From contig BRKX01000003.1 of the NCBI GenBank assembly GCA_026008535.1, positions 57,871,001-57,935,000 of the forward strand: 64,000 nucleotides of DNA. Reading direction: 5' to 3'. A model generated the notes under the pieces. That model was not told the DNA's origin. It ran no database searches and saw only the letters and a list, made by a program, of their open reading frames with translations. The stretch is from Perilla frutescens (Eukaryota > Streptophyta > Magnoliopsida > Lamiales > Lamiaceae). Below are positions 33,178 to 45,242 of the stretch, one piece after another. Position numbers and translations under genes: made by a program. Every line of letters starts with the position of its first letter. Position 1 is the stretch's first letter.

Positions 33178-34035
33178 ATGAACTTCAGAGAGGAAGCAGT
33201 CTCTCTCACCTCTGCTCCAGGTCAGTTCATGACAACTGAAGAAGCATATGCATGGCTCTCCTCACCCATGCAAATTCCTTCAGTTCCCTCAATTCATGAT
33301 GACAATTGGCAACTGCGTTCACCTTCCTGCCAAACTTGTCATTACCATCATGCGACCCATTCCACCTTTTGGATGATGCCAAAAAGGGGGAAGAAGAAAA
33401 GATAAATGATGGATGCTTAACTCTTTGGGATCAAATTCAAAGAGAAATTCATCATGTGGGGGAAGATCGGCTTCAGGGGGGAGCATGGAGGATGCAAGGA
33501 GCTCAAGAAAAAGGAGAATCGAGCAGAAAAAAAAGGAGCAAAGAAGTAATTTTCAGGGAGTAGACTAGTAGTTTTAACTACTCTTGAAAATATAATATGC
33601 TTTAAAGTGAATATATATAATATACATTTCGACCATGCTTATAATGCTCATGCTCTGTTACTTCAAGTATGATTAAGTTAAATGCTCTGATAATGCTCTG
33701 ATACTTGAATGAAAAATGGTTGAATGCTCTGATGCTTGAATGAAAAATGCTCTAATACTGGAATGAAAGCATGCCCAAAGTGAAAGAATGAGAAAATGCT
33801 CTGAAATTTGAAGTCTAATTGCTCTAATACTTGAATTTCATGCATATCTTAAATGCGTTAATACCTGAATAACAGCATGAATGACAAATGCTCTGATACT
33901 TGAATAAAAATCATAAATCAAATTTTCTCGAACTTACTTTGAATTTGCTCTGAAACAGCTTAAGCAAAATTCCTATACTTGCAGCTTTTTCCATCATCAT
34001 CAACAAAGCTTTGACATCATCAAAAATGGCGAAAT
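33178..34035 (+). mobile_element. Element E2: 3' internal end of a Sirevirus-like copia element
   Basis: No clean gene. It contains several purine tracts (33381-33401, about 33457-33466, about 33475-33490) and a stretch of ctctgatacttgaat-like words (33640-33960). It ends with a degenerate polypurine tract (gacatcatcaaaaatggcgaaat) against an LTR starting TGTTAG. Multiple polypurine-like tracts before the 3' LTR are, as I recall, a Sirevirus trait. Confidence 0.6.
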
Positions 34036-35787
34036 TGTTAGAAAAAACTATTAAGGAACCCCTAGATTAGGTTTTGATGAGATGTCAAAATTATTCGTGA
34101 AAAATTGATTAAAATTCAAGTTGCAGATTGGAGCTGATTAATCCAGGGCATCATCAAAAAGGATATCAAGCAAAGTCAAAGTCAACCAATCAAAAGTATG
34201 GTCTGCAAGCTGAAGAATACATCAGAAGTCAACTAAACTAAGAAGTCAAGAAGGTGAATAGTCGAAACAAACTGACAACTAAGTCAGCTAAGCTGAGGGA
34301 GAAAAGAGTCAAATAAGGGAACTGATAAGAGATCAGTTTAGACTGAAGATAGGAAGTATCCAACTGATAACCAACTTGAGCAATAGCCAAACTCAGCTGA
34401 TGAGCTCAAAACTGCCAACTGGAGCAATAGCCAAACTTAGCTGATGAGCTCAAAACTGCCAACTGGAGGAACAGTCAAACTCAGCTGATGAGCTCAAAAC
34501 TGCCAACTGGAGCAACAGTCAAACTCAGCTGATGAGCTCAAAACTACCAACTGGAGCAATAGCCAAACTCAGCTGACGAGCTCAAAACTGCCAACTGGAG
34601 CAATAGCCAAACTCAGCTGATGAGCTCAAAACTACCAACTGGAGCAACAGTCAAACTCAGCTGACGAGCTCAAAAATGCCAACTGGGGCAATAGCCAAAC
34701 TCTGCTGATGAGCTCAAAACTGCCAACTGGAGTAATAGTCAAACCCAGCTGACAAGTCCAGAACTGTCAACTGGAACTCAAAGCTGCCAAGAAAACTGAA
34801 GCCAGAGAACCTTGGAGGTTATTGCTCAAACTGCCGAATTTTGGAATAAATGCTTCAACAAAGATCCTGGAATTAAATATCCAATGAAGATTGATTGGCA
34901 GAGTAACGGCTACTTCAAACCAAAAGCTCCAAGCGATCATTCTCCATTGATGAGCCAACAGGGCCACCAATCAATGGACAATGGAACTCAACGGTCATAA
35001 AATCACTCCACTATAAAAGGCGAGTGAATCAGAGTTCAAGAAAAAACTCTCAACTCTCAAGTAGAACCAAGAAGAATTCTTCGCCTACATAACTTTCGCA
35101 TAAACACGCAAGAGCTTTTCTTTCTCCCTCCCACTCAAGCTCAAGTTCAGCGTTCGATAGAAACTGCGAGAGTTCAACTAAGAAGAAGAAATTCACAGAG
35201 TCAAGATAATCAGCCAGCTGTTGACAATCCAGCTAGGGCAGTCTTCTCAGTTTCAGCTACATAACGATCAACTACTCAGCTCAATTGAAGGAGCACATCA
35301 GTTGATAACCCCTGTTCAAGACTAACCTCTTGAAGATCGAAAGATATCTAAAACCTTGTAAAGATGACAATAGCACCTACCTTCCTAGCGAGCAGTTAGG
35401 GACTTCAAGTATGAGCCGTCAACCCGCTGAGGTAGCGAGTAGTTACCAGGTTCAGCCAACTGTCCTTCATTGTATAATTTGTAAAGAAACTCAAGTTATA
35501 TAGTGAAGTTGCACTTCTGCGGAAGGAAGAGAGGACGTAGAAGTTTGAGACTTCGAACCTCTATAAATTGCTTGTGTGTTGTACCACTTTGATTATTGCA
35601 TATCTTTGAACTACACACAATATCACACAAGCCGCACTTAAACTGTCTTAACTGTTCAATAAGTTTGTGCATAGATAAGTTTCATTAAGCGAGTCAAAGG
35701 GCCATGTCATTCCGCATTTGAAGCAAAAGTTTTTATCAGTTTATTCAGCTCCCCTCTAAATTGATATCGACTCGCCCGGGACCAACA
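34036..35787 (+). repeat. 3' LTR of element E2
   Basis: Runs from TGTTAG to GACCAACA, 1752 bp. The solo LTR at 36884-38170 is a shorter relative with the same ends. Much of the length difference is the 44-bp array at 34371-34766. Confidence 0.78.
34371..34766 (+). repeat. 44-bp tandem array, nine copies
   Basis: The unit begins ccaactggagcaatagcc and contains cagctgatgagctcaaaa. Starts fall every 44 bases from 34371 to 34723 with only a few changes per copy. It lies in the first quarter of the E2 LTR, where an enhancer would lie. Confidence 0.9.
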
Positions 35788-36264
35788 TAGATTTACTATT
35801 TCTTTCGGATGACTGATAACACTCACGAGCGTTCATTTGACCTCAGATTCGAAATCTGTGAACGCCAACAAATTCCTTGGGTCGATTCCTATAAAAGAGC
35901 TTGACAAGAAAATCCTCAGATCATTGAATAGGATTTCACAAATTTTCAAAAATCACACCAATACGGAAAAATGCTATTCACACTCTTACTTTATACGTTT
36001 TTCATTGCCGAGATCTCAAATGACCTCGGATTAAAATTCTGAAAGTACTGACACGCTCCTTGAGTTAATACCTTTCAAACAAGACTAAAATTGGCTATGT
36101 TCGAATTGAGATCGAATAATTTTATAGACAATTTTTTAATAAAAGACACCTAACATCGCGACTTACATCCGAAAGATCTTTATTTTAACTCCAATTATTT
36201 TCTTTAGTTTTCTAAATAAATTTAGAAAACTCCTAAGATATTCTGAAATTTCTGGGGTGTTACA
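35788..36264. repeat. Fragment of a TGTAAC/GTTACA-type LTR
   Basis: Similar throughout to 56310-56789, the end of the solo LTR G, including gagcgttc.attgacct, aacctttc.aacaag and the closing GTTACA. E2 seems to have inserted into it. Confidence 0.7.
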
Positions 36265-36883
36265 TATTTTTTATTTTCTTTTATCTGTTTATCCTGTGTC
36301 TAGATATTAATTGTGTGCCTGTGAATAAGAATGAGTAAATACGGTCTTTGTGGGATATGATACTCTTATTCACCTAGATATTACAATAGCACCGTGCACT
36401 TATGGTATGATTATTTGTTAATAAATTACGTGTCATATGGTCTGAACAAGCTCCTTGTGCTTGGTATGAAAGACTTGCAATTTACTTACTAAGAAAGGGC
36501 TATAGAAGAGGATGAGAAGTCAAGACATTGTTCATCAAGAAGTAGAACAATGCTATTATCATCGTTCAAGTTTATAGATGATATCATATTTGGATTAAAG
36601 TTCGAGAAGATGGTCAAGAATTTTATCAAGGACATGGAGGCAAACTGAAGATGGTATATTCATATGTCAATCTAAATATGCAAAGAATCTTGTCAAAAAG
36701 TTTGAACAGGAAAGCTACAAACATAAGAGGATTCCAATCGGTACATCAACAAAGATCACCAAGGATGATGCTGGAATTGAAGTTAATTAGACTCTCTATA
36801 GAAGTATAATTGAAAGCCTGCTATATCTAATTGTAAACAGGCCTGGCATAGCATATAGTGTGGTGTTTATGCTCGTTATCAAG
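36265..36883 (+). pseudogene. Reverse transcriptase fragment of Sirevirus E
   Basis: In changing frames one reads EQAPCAWYERLAIYLLRKGYRRG, then VYIDDIIFG, the YxDD box in the form common in SIRE-type copia RT, then a decayed stretch ending in ARYQ. Many stops. The upstream part of pol and the 5' LTR are absent. The frame is cut by the solo LTR at 36884 and resumes at 38171. Confidence 0.68.
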
Positions 36884-38170
36884 TGTTAGGAAAAACTATC
36901 AAGTAAAACCCTAAGATTTAGTTTTGATGAGATGTTAAAATATGTCAAACACTTCTTGAAAAACTGAAGGAGATTTAAGCAAGAGAACTATGCTGACCAA
37001 ACTGAGGCTTCAAAAAATTTTAGCTGAAGTAAATGACAACCGAATTGGAGCATGGTCAACCCAGCTGGATGAATATATCAACTAGTCAGAAATTAACCTA
37101 ACTGGGGGTTAAGCTCTACAGGAAACAAACCAGTTTCTATTAAACTGACTGCCAGATCAGCTGAACTAGAGAAACCAAGTCAATCTAACTGATGGAACTT
37201 GCAGCAAGTTAGTTGAACTGAAGACTGGAAGCACCCAACTGATGGCCAAAATTAATATTAGCTAAACTGAAGCACAAAGACAAATCAATCGCTGAAGGCC
37301 AGAGTTGAAGTCAGCCAACTGAAGCTCAAGAAGAGTCAACCGCTGACCAAGCTGAGAATAACATCTATCAAACTGACAAATCAGTCAACGGTTTGTGATC
37401 AGTCAAACTGACAAGAGAAGCTCAGAGATATAGCCAACTGAAGCGACAACCAAAGTGAGCAGCTAAGATTCAGAACTGCCAACTAGAGAATCAATGGAGT
37501 TAATGCTCAACAGAGGTCACAGAGTTAATGCTCATCAAAGATCGATTAGCGGAGTAACGGCTACATCAACAAGCTTTAACGGCTATAAAAATCCACATGC
37601 CGTTGATGAACCAACAGAACCATCGATCAATGGAACCTAACGGTCACAAGATCACTCTTTTATATAAAATGAGTGAATGTGATTTTTAAATGACTTTCAC
37701 CAATCAAACTACTACTCTCGATTCTTTCGTATATACTCACAACTGAGCTTTCTTTCTTCCTCCCTTTCAGCTCAAGTTCAAAGCATTTTCTTAAAGCTAT
37801 GAAAGTTTCAACTGAGAAGAAGAACTTAAAACTTCAAACAATCAGCTAGCTATTGAAAGTCCAGCCAGAGCAATCTTCTCAGTTTAAGCAATACACCGAT
37901 CAACTACTCAACTCAACTCAAGGAGCAACATCAATTGATACCCATGTTCAAGACTAATGTCTTGAAGATCGAAAGAGATCTAAAACCTTGTAAAGACGAC
38001 AATAGCACCTAACTCTCCAGCTAAGTGTAAGTCGCTGCTAAAAGAACTGCTGCCGCAATAGCTAGCTGCTGAGAACTGCAAGTATGAGTCGTCGACCCCG
38101 CTGAAGTGACCGTGTAAAAAAACTCACTATTACCAGGTTCACCAAACTCGTCATTTATTGTGGACCAACA
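36884..38170 (+). repeat. Solo LTR of the E2 family inside E pol
   Basis: TGTTAGGAAA to GACCAACA, 1287 bp, flanked by TCAAG (36879-36883 and 38171-38175). Removing it brings ARYQ next to ASPKESHM-type sequence, the expected continuation of copia pol. Confidence 0.87.
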
Positions 38171-38754
38171 TCAAGCATCTCCCAAGGAAAGTCACATGAA
38201 TGCTGTAAAGAACATCATCAATTATGTCAATGGAATAACTGAGTATGGACTCTGGTATTCCACAGACACAAACTCAATCATTGTGGCTTATAGTCATACT
38301 GATTGAGCAGGCTCCCCAGATGATAGAAAAAACACACTGGATATTTGTTTCTTTGTAGGAAATAATCTTATTTCTTGGTTCAACAAAAATTAGAATAACA
38401 TATCTTTATCAATAGCTGAAGCTAAGCACATTACAGCAGGAAGCAGTTGTACTCAGATTGTGTGGATTCTACAGATGATGAAGGATTATGAATTATGAAG
38501 CTACACATGATATCTCTATTCTTTTTTGTGACAACATGAGTGCCATCAACACATCGAAGAATCCAGTCCAACATTCAAAGACCAAACACATTGATATCGA
38601 ACATCACTACATCATAAGTCTAGTTGAAGAGAAAGTTCTAAAGATTGAGCATGTCATTATAGAAGATCAACTAGCTGATTTATTCACCAAAGGCTTGGAC
38701 ATTGCTAGGTTTGAGAAGTTGAGATCTGCATTGGGTTTTTACATCTACCATTAG
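38171..38754 (+). pseudogene. RNase H end of Sirevirus E pol
   Basis: Shows VKNIINYVNG, YGLWYST, ISWFNK and SIAEAKHITAGSSCTQIVWILQMM. An open stretch (38488-38754) follows with FCDNMSAINTSKNPVQHSKT, KHIDIEHHYI and IEDQLADLFTKGLD, ending in the typical copia pol C-terminus. Several stops upstream of 38488. Confidence 0.8.
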
Positions 38755-39351
38755 CTAGCCTAGATAGTTTGTGAGTGTGTTTATTTCACACTTAGCAGGA
38801 CGAAGAAGACTCAGGCAAAATAAAGAGCTGAATTGGAAAATCTATGAAGGATGTTCATTAAAGATGTCCATGAGCATTTTCATAAAGATGTTCATATACT
38901 ATGTCTGTAATGGCTAGTTCGCGTCTCTGCAAATTCGAAAGTCTGTCTACGGATTTAGTGGGATTTTGTTCCAAAATATCTATGTCTAACGAATACTATG
39001 ATTATACTATAAAGATAATTCTCTTATCAGAATAGTATCTTCGTAGTCTGATTCTCATATTTCATCTTCTTGCTCTCTCTACATCTTCGAAATTTGTTAC
39101 CATTATATTTTTTTAAGCTCCATCTTTCAAATTCATTCATCTACCTTAATGGCTCCTAAAAAACCCTTTCAAAACCTAGAAAGAGGCATGGACGTGTTAC
39201 TTATATCGATCAAACCCTTGATGAAGACACTAGTTTAGATGATTTCGATAGATAAGTCATGATACTTGATTCAAAGAAACATAAGGTTTTCAGAAGTCTA
39301 ATAGATAAAGAAGAATCTGATGATACTGTGGACAGATTCATTGAAGAATAC

Positions 39352-40922
39352 TGACGCACGGTCATTTCGCTCTCAAAATAATATTTATAACTCTTGTGCC
39401 CACAGTGAGCGTAGCTAGCTTATGAATACGGGTCGATCCTATAGAGAGATGATATGATTCCACATTAGAGTCATCAATCACTAAAAGGGTTAGTTTCTGT
39501 TGTCACCTTACTGAAATATAAATCTGCAAAATAAAACTAAAGAGAATATCAAATAACAACAGTTTCGGCATTTGAACTAGAATCTGGTTTAAGCTTCATT
39601 CACTCGATCATGGGCACATCGATCTTTCTGCATTACTAAGTCACCCTGTTATGAAGACTGGATTCCTTGCTACATCTCCTTATTCATCCTTTCAGTATAA
39701 GTTTAAAAGTGATTCCTCTTCAATTAAACCCTTAACCTATCACCCACTCCTGATTCCCGAAAGAGATGTAAATGAATAGGCAGCAGTGTACCCTAGATGA
39801 ACCCAAGTTTGTTGTGTTTACTGATTCCTCGTGTGCCCACAACAACACATCAATTTCTTAATTACTATATGAATCAACACACAGTCACGATTCGCCAATT
39901 CAATTAATATTGATGTGCCATCTATGTCTAAAGAGTGATCATCCACATTAATCATTTTGAACACACACTCACATGGAACGAGATCAAAAATCGGTAGGAA
40001 CAATTCATGCAGTAATATGCCCACACGGCCTCGTGAGTTCAAAATTTAACTTAAACTATTATCTATCGTTCAAACACATGAAATATAAATCTAGCAACTC
40101 ATGCTAAATGGAAATAAACTTGTAATAATTAAAGACATAATTTAAAAGAACTTACTGAATTAAATTGATAAAAGACTCAATACTAATGTTGAGCATCAAA
40201 ACAATTCCTATGTCCCAAGGGCATAAGGCCTCTTAGATCGTTCTTGCTGCCTTAGTAGCTTCAAAATAAAAACGGGAAATTAAAGTGCAGAAATGTAATA
40301 TTGTATCTGACCGTGCCTAACTTATATTTCCAGCAAATGAAACTTGTTTAAATATAATACAAACTGAAATTCAAATTTTCCCACAGGCGGGGGTCTTCAA
40401 CTACTTTCTGGAACTGGCGTGCCTTCTCCACCAAACTAGATAAACCTTATCTAGAAGGTTGTTGGATGAATACTAAAAATTCAGGGATTACTTCTTATCT
40501 CCTTAGCTCCACATCTCCCAGCAGTTCATCTCTACATCAACTCTTTCGAATTAACATGTATCTTCCACACCTCCCTTGACTTAACAGAATTCTGAGAAAT
40601 CTACATGTGCCCTCTCCAAGAATTGGTCGAATCTGTATAAGTAATGTGGGTACGGCATCATCTAGTCACCTTCATCCATATCTGATATGACCATTTAATC
40701 TCCTGAATGTTGGATGATGCTGAAGAAGTTCTCGAGTGCCTCTAGATGTTGTTTATGGCTTTGAGATATAGTTGAAATATTAGGCAGAATGTCTCTTTCG
40801 CCAGATTCAACCTGTGAAATGCCCTTGACCAAATACCTGGTTCTTTTTTACTCAAAAAGACTAAAAAGGACATTTAGATCGACTAAAATGTCTATAAAAA
40901 CATAAAATAAATGGACTTGTCA
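39352..40922 (-). repeat. Solo LTR of the element A family
   Basis: TGACGCACGG to TTGTCA, 1571 bp, colinear with the A LTR pieces at 5844-6450 and 32203-33177. Flanks are AATAC on the left and ATAC or AATAC on the right, depending on where the last A is assigned. The coding frame on both sides joins cleanly without it. Confidence 0.87.
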
Positions 40923-42810
40923 ATACCATGAAAGTGAAAATGAAGAAAATTCCTCAGAGAAAGAGGCAGAGATTGCCTCTTTAAAGAAGGTCAAGAAGAG
41001 TAAGCCATTAAAGTTTGATGATCTAATCCAGTAAGTCACAATGACCTACAAGCCTGTTGCTGCATCCAAGGGTAAAACTAAAAGTAGCATCAAGAAGAAA
41101 GCTACAAGAAAGAAGTCTAAGAAAGTGGTTGAAGTATTTTCAAGGAATCTGGAGAAAGAAACTAAACAAGCCGATCAATCTATTGCTGAAAAGGAATTTG
41201 TTGTCGAGAAGAAGTTCATGAACATGTTTCTAAAGAAGAAAATGATCACATTCCACTTGCTCAAAGTTTCAAGTCTAAAAGCAAGAAGCTATCTGTTGCT
41301 GACAAACGTAAGGCCAAGATCATTCATCGATATATGATCACTGATAAACATGATGAAGAAGTTCAAAGCTCTTCATCATTAGAGAAGGAAGCTCCTACAC
41401 CAACCCCTTAAAAGAAAAAACTAATTGCAAGTGCTCAGTAGAGCATTAAACCATTCATAGTTGGATCCCAAACAATTGGTGGATCTGCCACAAAGAAGAA
41501 GGTCTTGAGAAAGTCAACAAATGGATCTCTCACTATGTCCACTCAGTCTTCGATGACTAGAAGTCAAGCTTCCGAGGAGATTTTGAGAAGCTTTCTGAAG
41601 AGTGCAAGAACTAGTAGGAAGACCAGATCAAAGACTGCTGCCAAAAAGAAGAAGATTCAGAAAGATGTTCGTGAATCTGTTAATAGACGTTCCAAGCATT
41701 TAGAAATCATTCACGAAGAAGGTACTTCTTCTAGTCTTTTTAGATCTATTTTTCATGCCTCTCTATGGGAAAATGTGAAAAAGAGAAATGTGATAACTGA
41801 GATAAGGGTAGGCACCTTTATGTTGGTAGAGACTGGTATCTACACCTTAATTAAGGCTTCCAATTTATTACAAACCATGTTAAAAGTTGGAGAGTGTGTG
41901 CCCATGGTTGTCAGTGAGTTTTACTGCAACTTTACTAAGGACATGGATGATTCTGCATCTGATAATTTTGAGAAGGTTTATGTTAGAAGAGAAATGATTG
42001 AGTTTTCTCCACATCTGATCAATGAGACCATTAGGTCTAAGATTTAGGTGGAGTTTGAAGAGATCGAAGATTAGGAATTGATAGCTGCAGAACTCATAGA
42101 AGGTAAGTTTGACTACTGACTGACCAGCCCACAGATAATTCTATCGAGTAGGCTGACTTCATCATACAAAGCTCTGTTCCGAATTGCTATTCACATTTGG
42201 GTTCCTACCACATACCGGATAAGTGTGAATCAGAACCAAGGAAGGTTCTTGTTCCATGTTGGAACAGGAAATGCATTCAATTTTGGTCAATTTGTCTTCA
42301 CCAAAATTATTTCTATGGCTGAGAGTGAGCTTGTCAAGGCTCCTATTGTGTATCTCATACTGATTTATGGGATAATCAAGAAGTAGAAAAAGAATATTGC
42401 TACTAGGATAGATTCGGTATTCAAGCCTAAGAAGCCTCTTGGCATGAACATTACTCCTGACTTGCATTCTTCAACAAAAAAGCATCTAAGAATTCAAATC
42501 CAGAAATTTACCATCTCTAAGAAGGATTCAGAACAAGCATCAACACCCTTCACTGCTGTAGTCTCTATGCATCAAAGGATAATATCATATCTGCAAGATT
42601 GTATTGCTTTCCATACTCAGAAGATTATGGAACATGTAGCTGAAGAAAAAAAAGTTCAAGAACTTCTTAATGAACTTCTTCAGAATGAGGAATTTACAAC
42701 ACCTTCTGCAGAAAAAGATCAATATTTGCAAACCTTAGCTGCATCTGCAGTCAAGGAAAGGGAAAATATTTAGAAGAAGAAATGCCATCTCAGCAAGCCA
42801 GCCGAACCTG

Positions 42811-42905
42811 AAGAAGAAGAAGAAGAAGAAGAAGAAGAAGAAGAAGAAGAAGAAGAAGAAGAAGAAGAAGAAGAAGAAGAAGAAGAAGAAGAAGAAGAAG
42901 AAGAG
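42811..42905 (+). repeat. (GAA)n microsatellite, about 31 units
   Basis: An uninterrupted GAA run inside the env-position ORF of E, giving a poly-Glu tract. It also produces long spurious open frames on the other strand. Confidence 0.95.
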
Positions 42906-43091
42906 GCTGAGCATGTAGAAGAGTCTGCTGGAGAGCAAGAAGAAGATAAGGAAACAGAAAAAAAAGAAAAGGAGATGTTGAAGAGGAAGCTGATACAGAA
43001 GAACAAAATTGGGGAAGAATGGGAAGTTGAAGAAGAAGAAAAAGATGATAAATATGAGTCTGCACGGTCTGATACAGATAAGACTCATTAA

Positions 43092-43507
43092 TGAAAGCTC
43101 ATAACGATGCTCATTTGCCTTGATCTGCAGGCAAATAGGGGGAGTACTCATTTTCTAAAAAATTTCTTTCAGAAAAATACTTTTTTTTGCTCTGAAATTT
43201 GTAAGGCTCTTTATCTCGAGTATTAAGTTTTTGTGAGGCTTTGTACATTAAGCTTCTTGAAAATGATGCAATATATAACCGTCTCATTCCATCTTATTTC
43301 ATTACATCATTCTGCACTCCTCTATCCAAATACTTATGTCTTTATAACTTTGATAACATGTTAATGAATCTTCAGTGCTCTGAGTAAAAAAAAAGATAAA
43401 CAGAGCTAAATTTTTTAACAATGCTCGTGAAGATCTAGGTAAACATCCTTGCTACTGAAGGAGATGTACTTGGAAAAATAAAAGAGCTGATTTGGCAACA
43501 GATAAAG
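43092..43507 (+). other. 3' untranslated region of Sirevirus E
   Basis: About 400 bp with no gene. It has T-rich and AT-rich stretches and leads to the polypurine tract at 43508. Confidence 0.5.
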
Positions 43508-43521
43508 ACAAAGGGAGAGAT
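43508..43521 (+). other. Polypurine tract of Sirevirus E
   Basis: The tract acaaagggagagat directly before an LTR starting TGTTAGTG marks the 3' LTR of E. Confidence 0.72.
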
Positions 43522-43793
43522 TGTTAGTGTTATTTGCAATAAGCATGTTTATCAAGTGCTATACTTTGTACTGGCATAAGTGATTGATTGTCATTAATCT
43601 TTATGATATAGAATCATCACTTAGTATTTGCTTTTTCCAAGTACATTTGTTGTTCTGGACAACGTTCGTAAGAATGTTCAAGAACGTGATCTGAACTTCA
43701 TAAAGATATTTCAAGCATGAAGATAGGATTAAGCTAAAGATGAATAATGTTGTGCATCGAGATATAACAAAGATTGTTCAACATACTGAGTAC
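43522..43793 (+). repeat. 3' LTR of E, first piece
   Basis: Starts TGTTAGTG and is interrupted after AGTAC (43789-43793) by element D. It resumes at 53202 for about 55 bases. It is not similar to the E2 LTR, so E and E2 are different families. Confidence 0.65.
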
Positions 43794-45240
43794 TGTTAGT
43801 TTTGTATACTGGAAGACTTGTCTTTGTATACTTTTCTGATGATATGATGATATGAAATGAAAGTTATTGCAGTCACTGTTTGCATTTAGATTATGTTCTA
43901 TAATTGTTTTATGCAATGTTCCATATACTTACATTGTAGATGATATGGTGTGGGGAGTCACACGGTAAGATCATATCATTAGAACCTTGTAATGTATTAA
44001 AGAGCTCATGGCTTAGATGGTCCTGAACACACCATCGGTACACCGTAGAATAATCTGATAAGTTAGTTTATCTTGACTAACTGATTATTCTAGTACACTA
44101 GTTAATGTATTGAGGAGGATCACGATAGGATACTATTCTCTGTCTCTGACCCAGTTACTGAGAGAATAAAGATCCACAGAGTTCGGGTTCTGAACTCATG
44201 TGATATTGGCGAGCATATGTGTGCGTTGTTTATTACTTTGATTTATCAATGGGTGAGATCTTTTCGTAGATCGAATTCGATATCTTGGGTAATAACAATG
44301 TATACATGATGTCTCGAGCAGTATGCATGAGCACTGTGTCCTGGTGCGCCAGGTTGATGATGTTCTCTTGAGGAAGCACAAGTTCATGTTGAAACCCTGC
44401 AGGTGGAATTTATTCTGTACATGAATAAAGCTTGTGTGGTACTACTCAAGGTTTTAGATGTTAATTAATTATAGCTGTCAGAGGCTTACATAATTAATTA
44501 ATGAACATTATATCTTAAACACGGGGAATGGCTGGACTAAAGGAGAAAGCATATTCGTAAATATGTATTAAATTGGTAGGTCAGTTTTACTTCTTTAGTG
44601 GAATAAAAGTAAAACTTAATTTATTTAATTATATCCTAGGTTTATTGGATATTGGATATTAAATAAATTAGTGGGCCAATTTAATATTCTTCTAGATCCC
44701 TGTTGTAGCCCAATTGACTGATAGTGGACTGGATATTGAACTTGAGATAGAGGCCCAAGCCCATTAGGGCTGGAACATGAAATTTCGCCCCTCCCTATAT
44801 ATAAGGGGAGGGGGGACGAAATTTTGATGATTATTATTCATAGGAAATCAGCCCCTCTTAGTCTCTCAAAGTTATCCATAAATTTCACAATTCTATCTAG
44901 TAGATTTCAGCCCACTCTGAATCTAGATACAGTCCGGGAATACAACAGAAGATCTTGGAGTGGAATACTGTGGTGCACGATTTTGAGGTCATAGGTGGCG
45001 CCATTACTGTGCTCATTCAACAGCAAGATTAGATCTTTAATCTTGTCCACAGACCGTCTATCGATTTGTAAGTAGATTCGTTTCTATGTCTTCCGCTTTA
45101 TTAGATTCGAATCTGCTTTGCATGCTTTTTGATTAGACTGTCATAAACATGCATGTTACATACAATTATGATTTGCATGAACACGGATTAATGAACAACC
45201 AAATGGTCCTGCGGTGGTTTAATTCGAAAAAACCCCAACA
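43794..45240 (+). repeat. 5' LTR of element D
   Basis: TGTTAGTTTT to CCCCAACA, 1447 bp. It holds a TATA box at about 44796 inside an inverted repeat and matches 51748-53196. Confidence 0.95.
44788..44813 (+). promoter_or_regulatory. TATA box inside a GC-rich inverted repeat (D 5' LTR)
   Basis: CCCCTCCC (44788-44795) and GGGAGGGG (44806-44813) are perfect inverted copies around tatatataag. Transcription would begin about 30 bases later, near 44830. The structure is preserved in the 3' LTR at 52742-52767. Confidence 0.7.
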
Positions 45241-45242
45241 AC

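Larger units (their letters stand above)
39149..43091 (+). pseudogene. Env-position ORF of Sirevirus E, split by a solo LTR
   Basis: Begins near the ATG at 39149 and ends at 43091, minus the LTR at 39352-40922. It has a Lys/Glu-rich start, then a Ser/Lys-rich linker. A folded block at 41500-42380 contains VSEFYCNF, VYVRREMIEFSPHLINE and WVPTTYRISVNQN, like the plant transposon proteins found in many retroelements. A helical region follows, then a poly-Glu tract coded by (GAA)n. At least two frame changes and several stops are present. I see no signal peptide or membrane anchor. In SIRE-type elements this position is called env-like; the actual role is unknown. Confidence 0.6.

Noticed and set aside
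34371..34766. CRISPR-like array
   Set aside because: Units of 44 bp are contiguous and have no unique spacers. The DNA is plant, and the array sits inside an LTR.
42735..43151. Poly-Phe, poly-Leu or poly-Ser proteins on the minus strand
   Set aside because: They are translations of the complement of the (GAA)n microsatellite.
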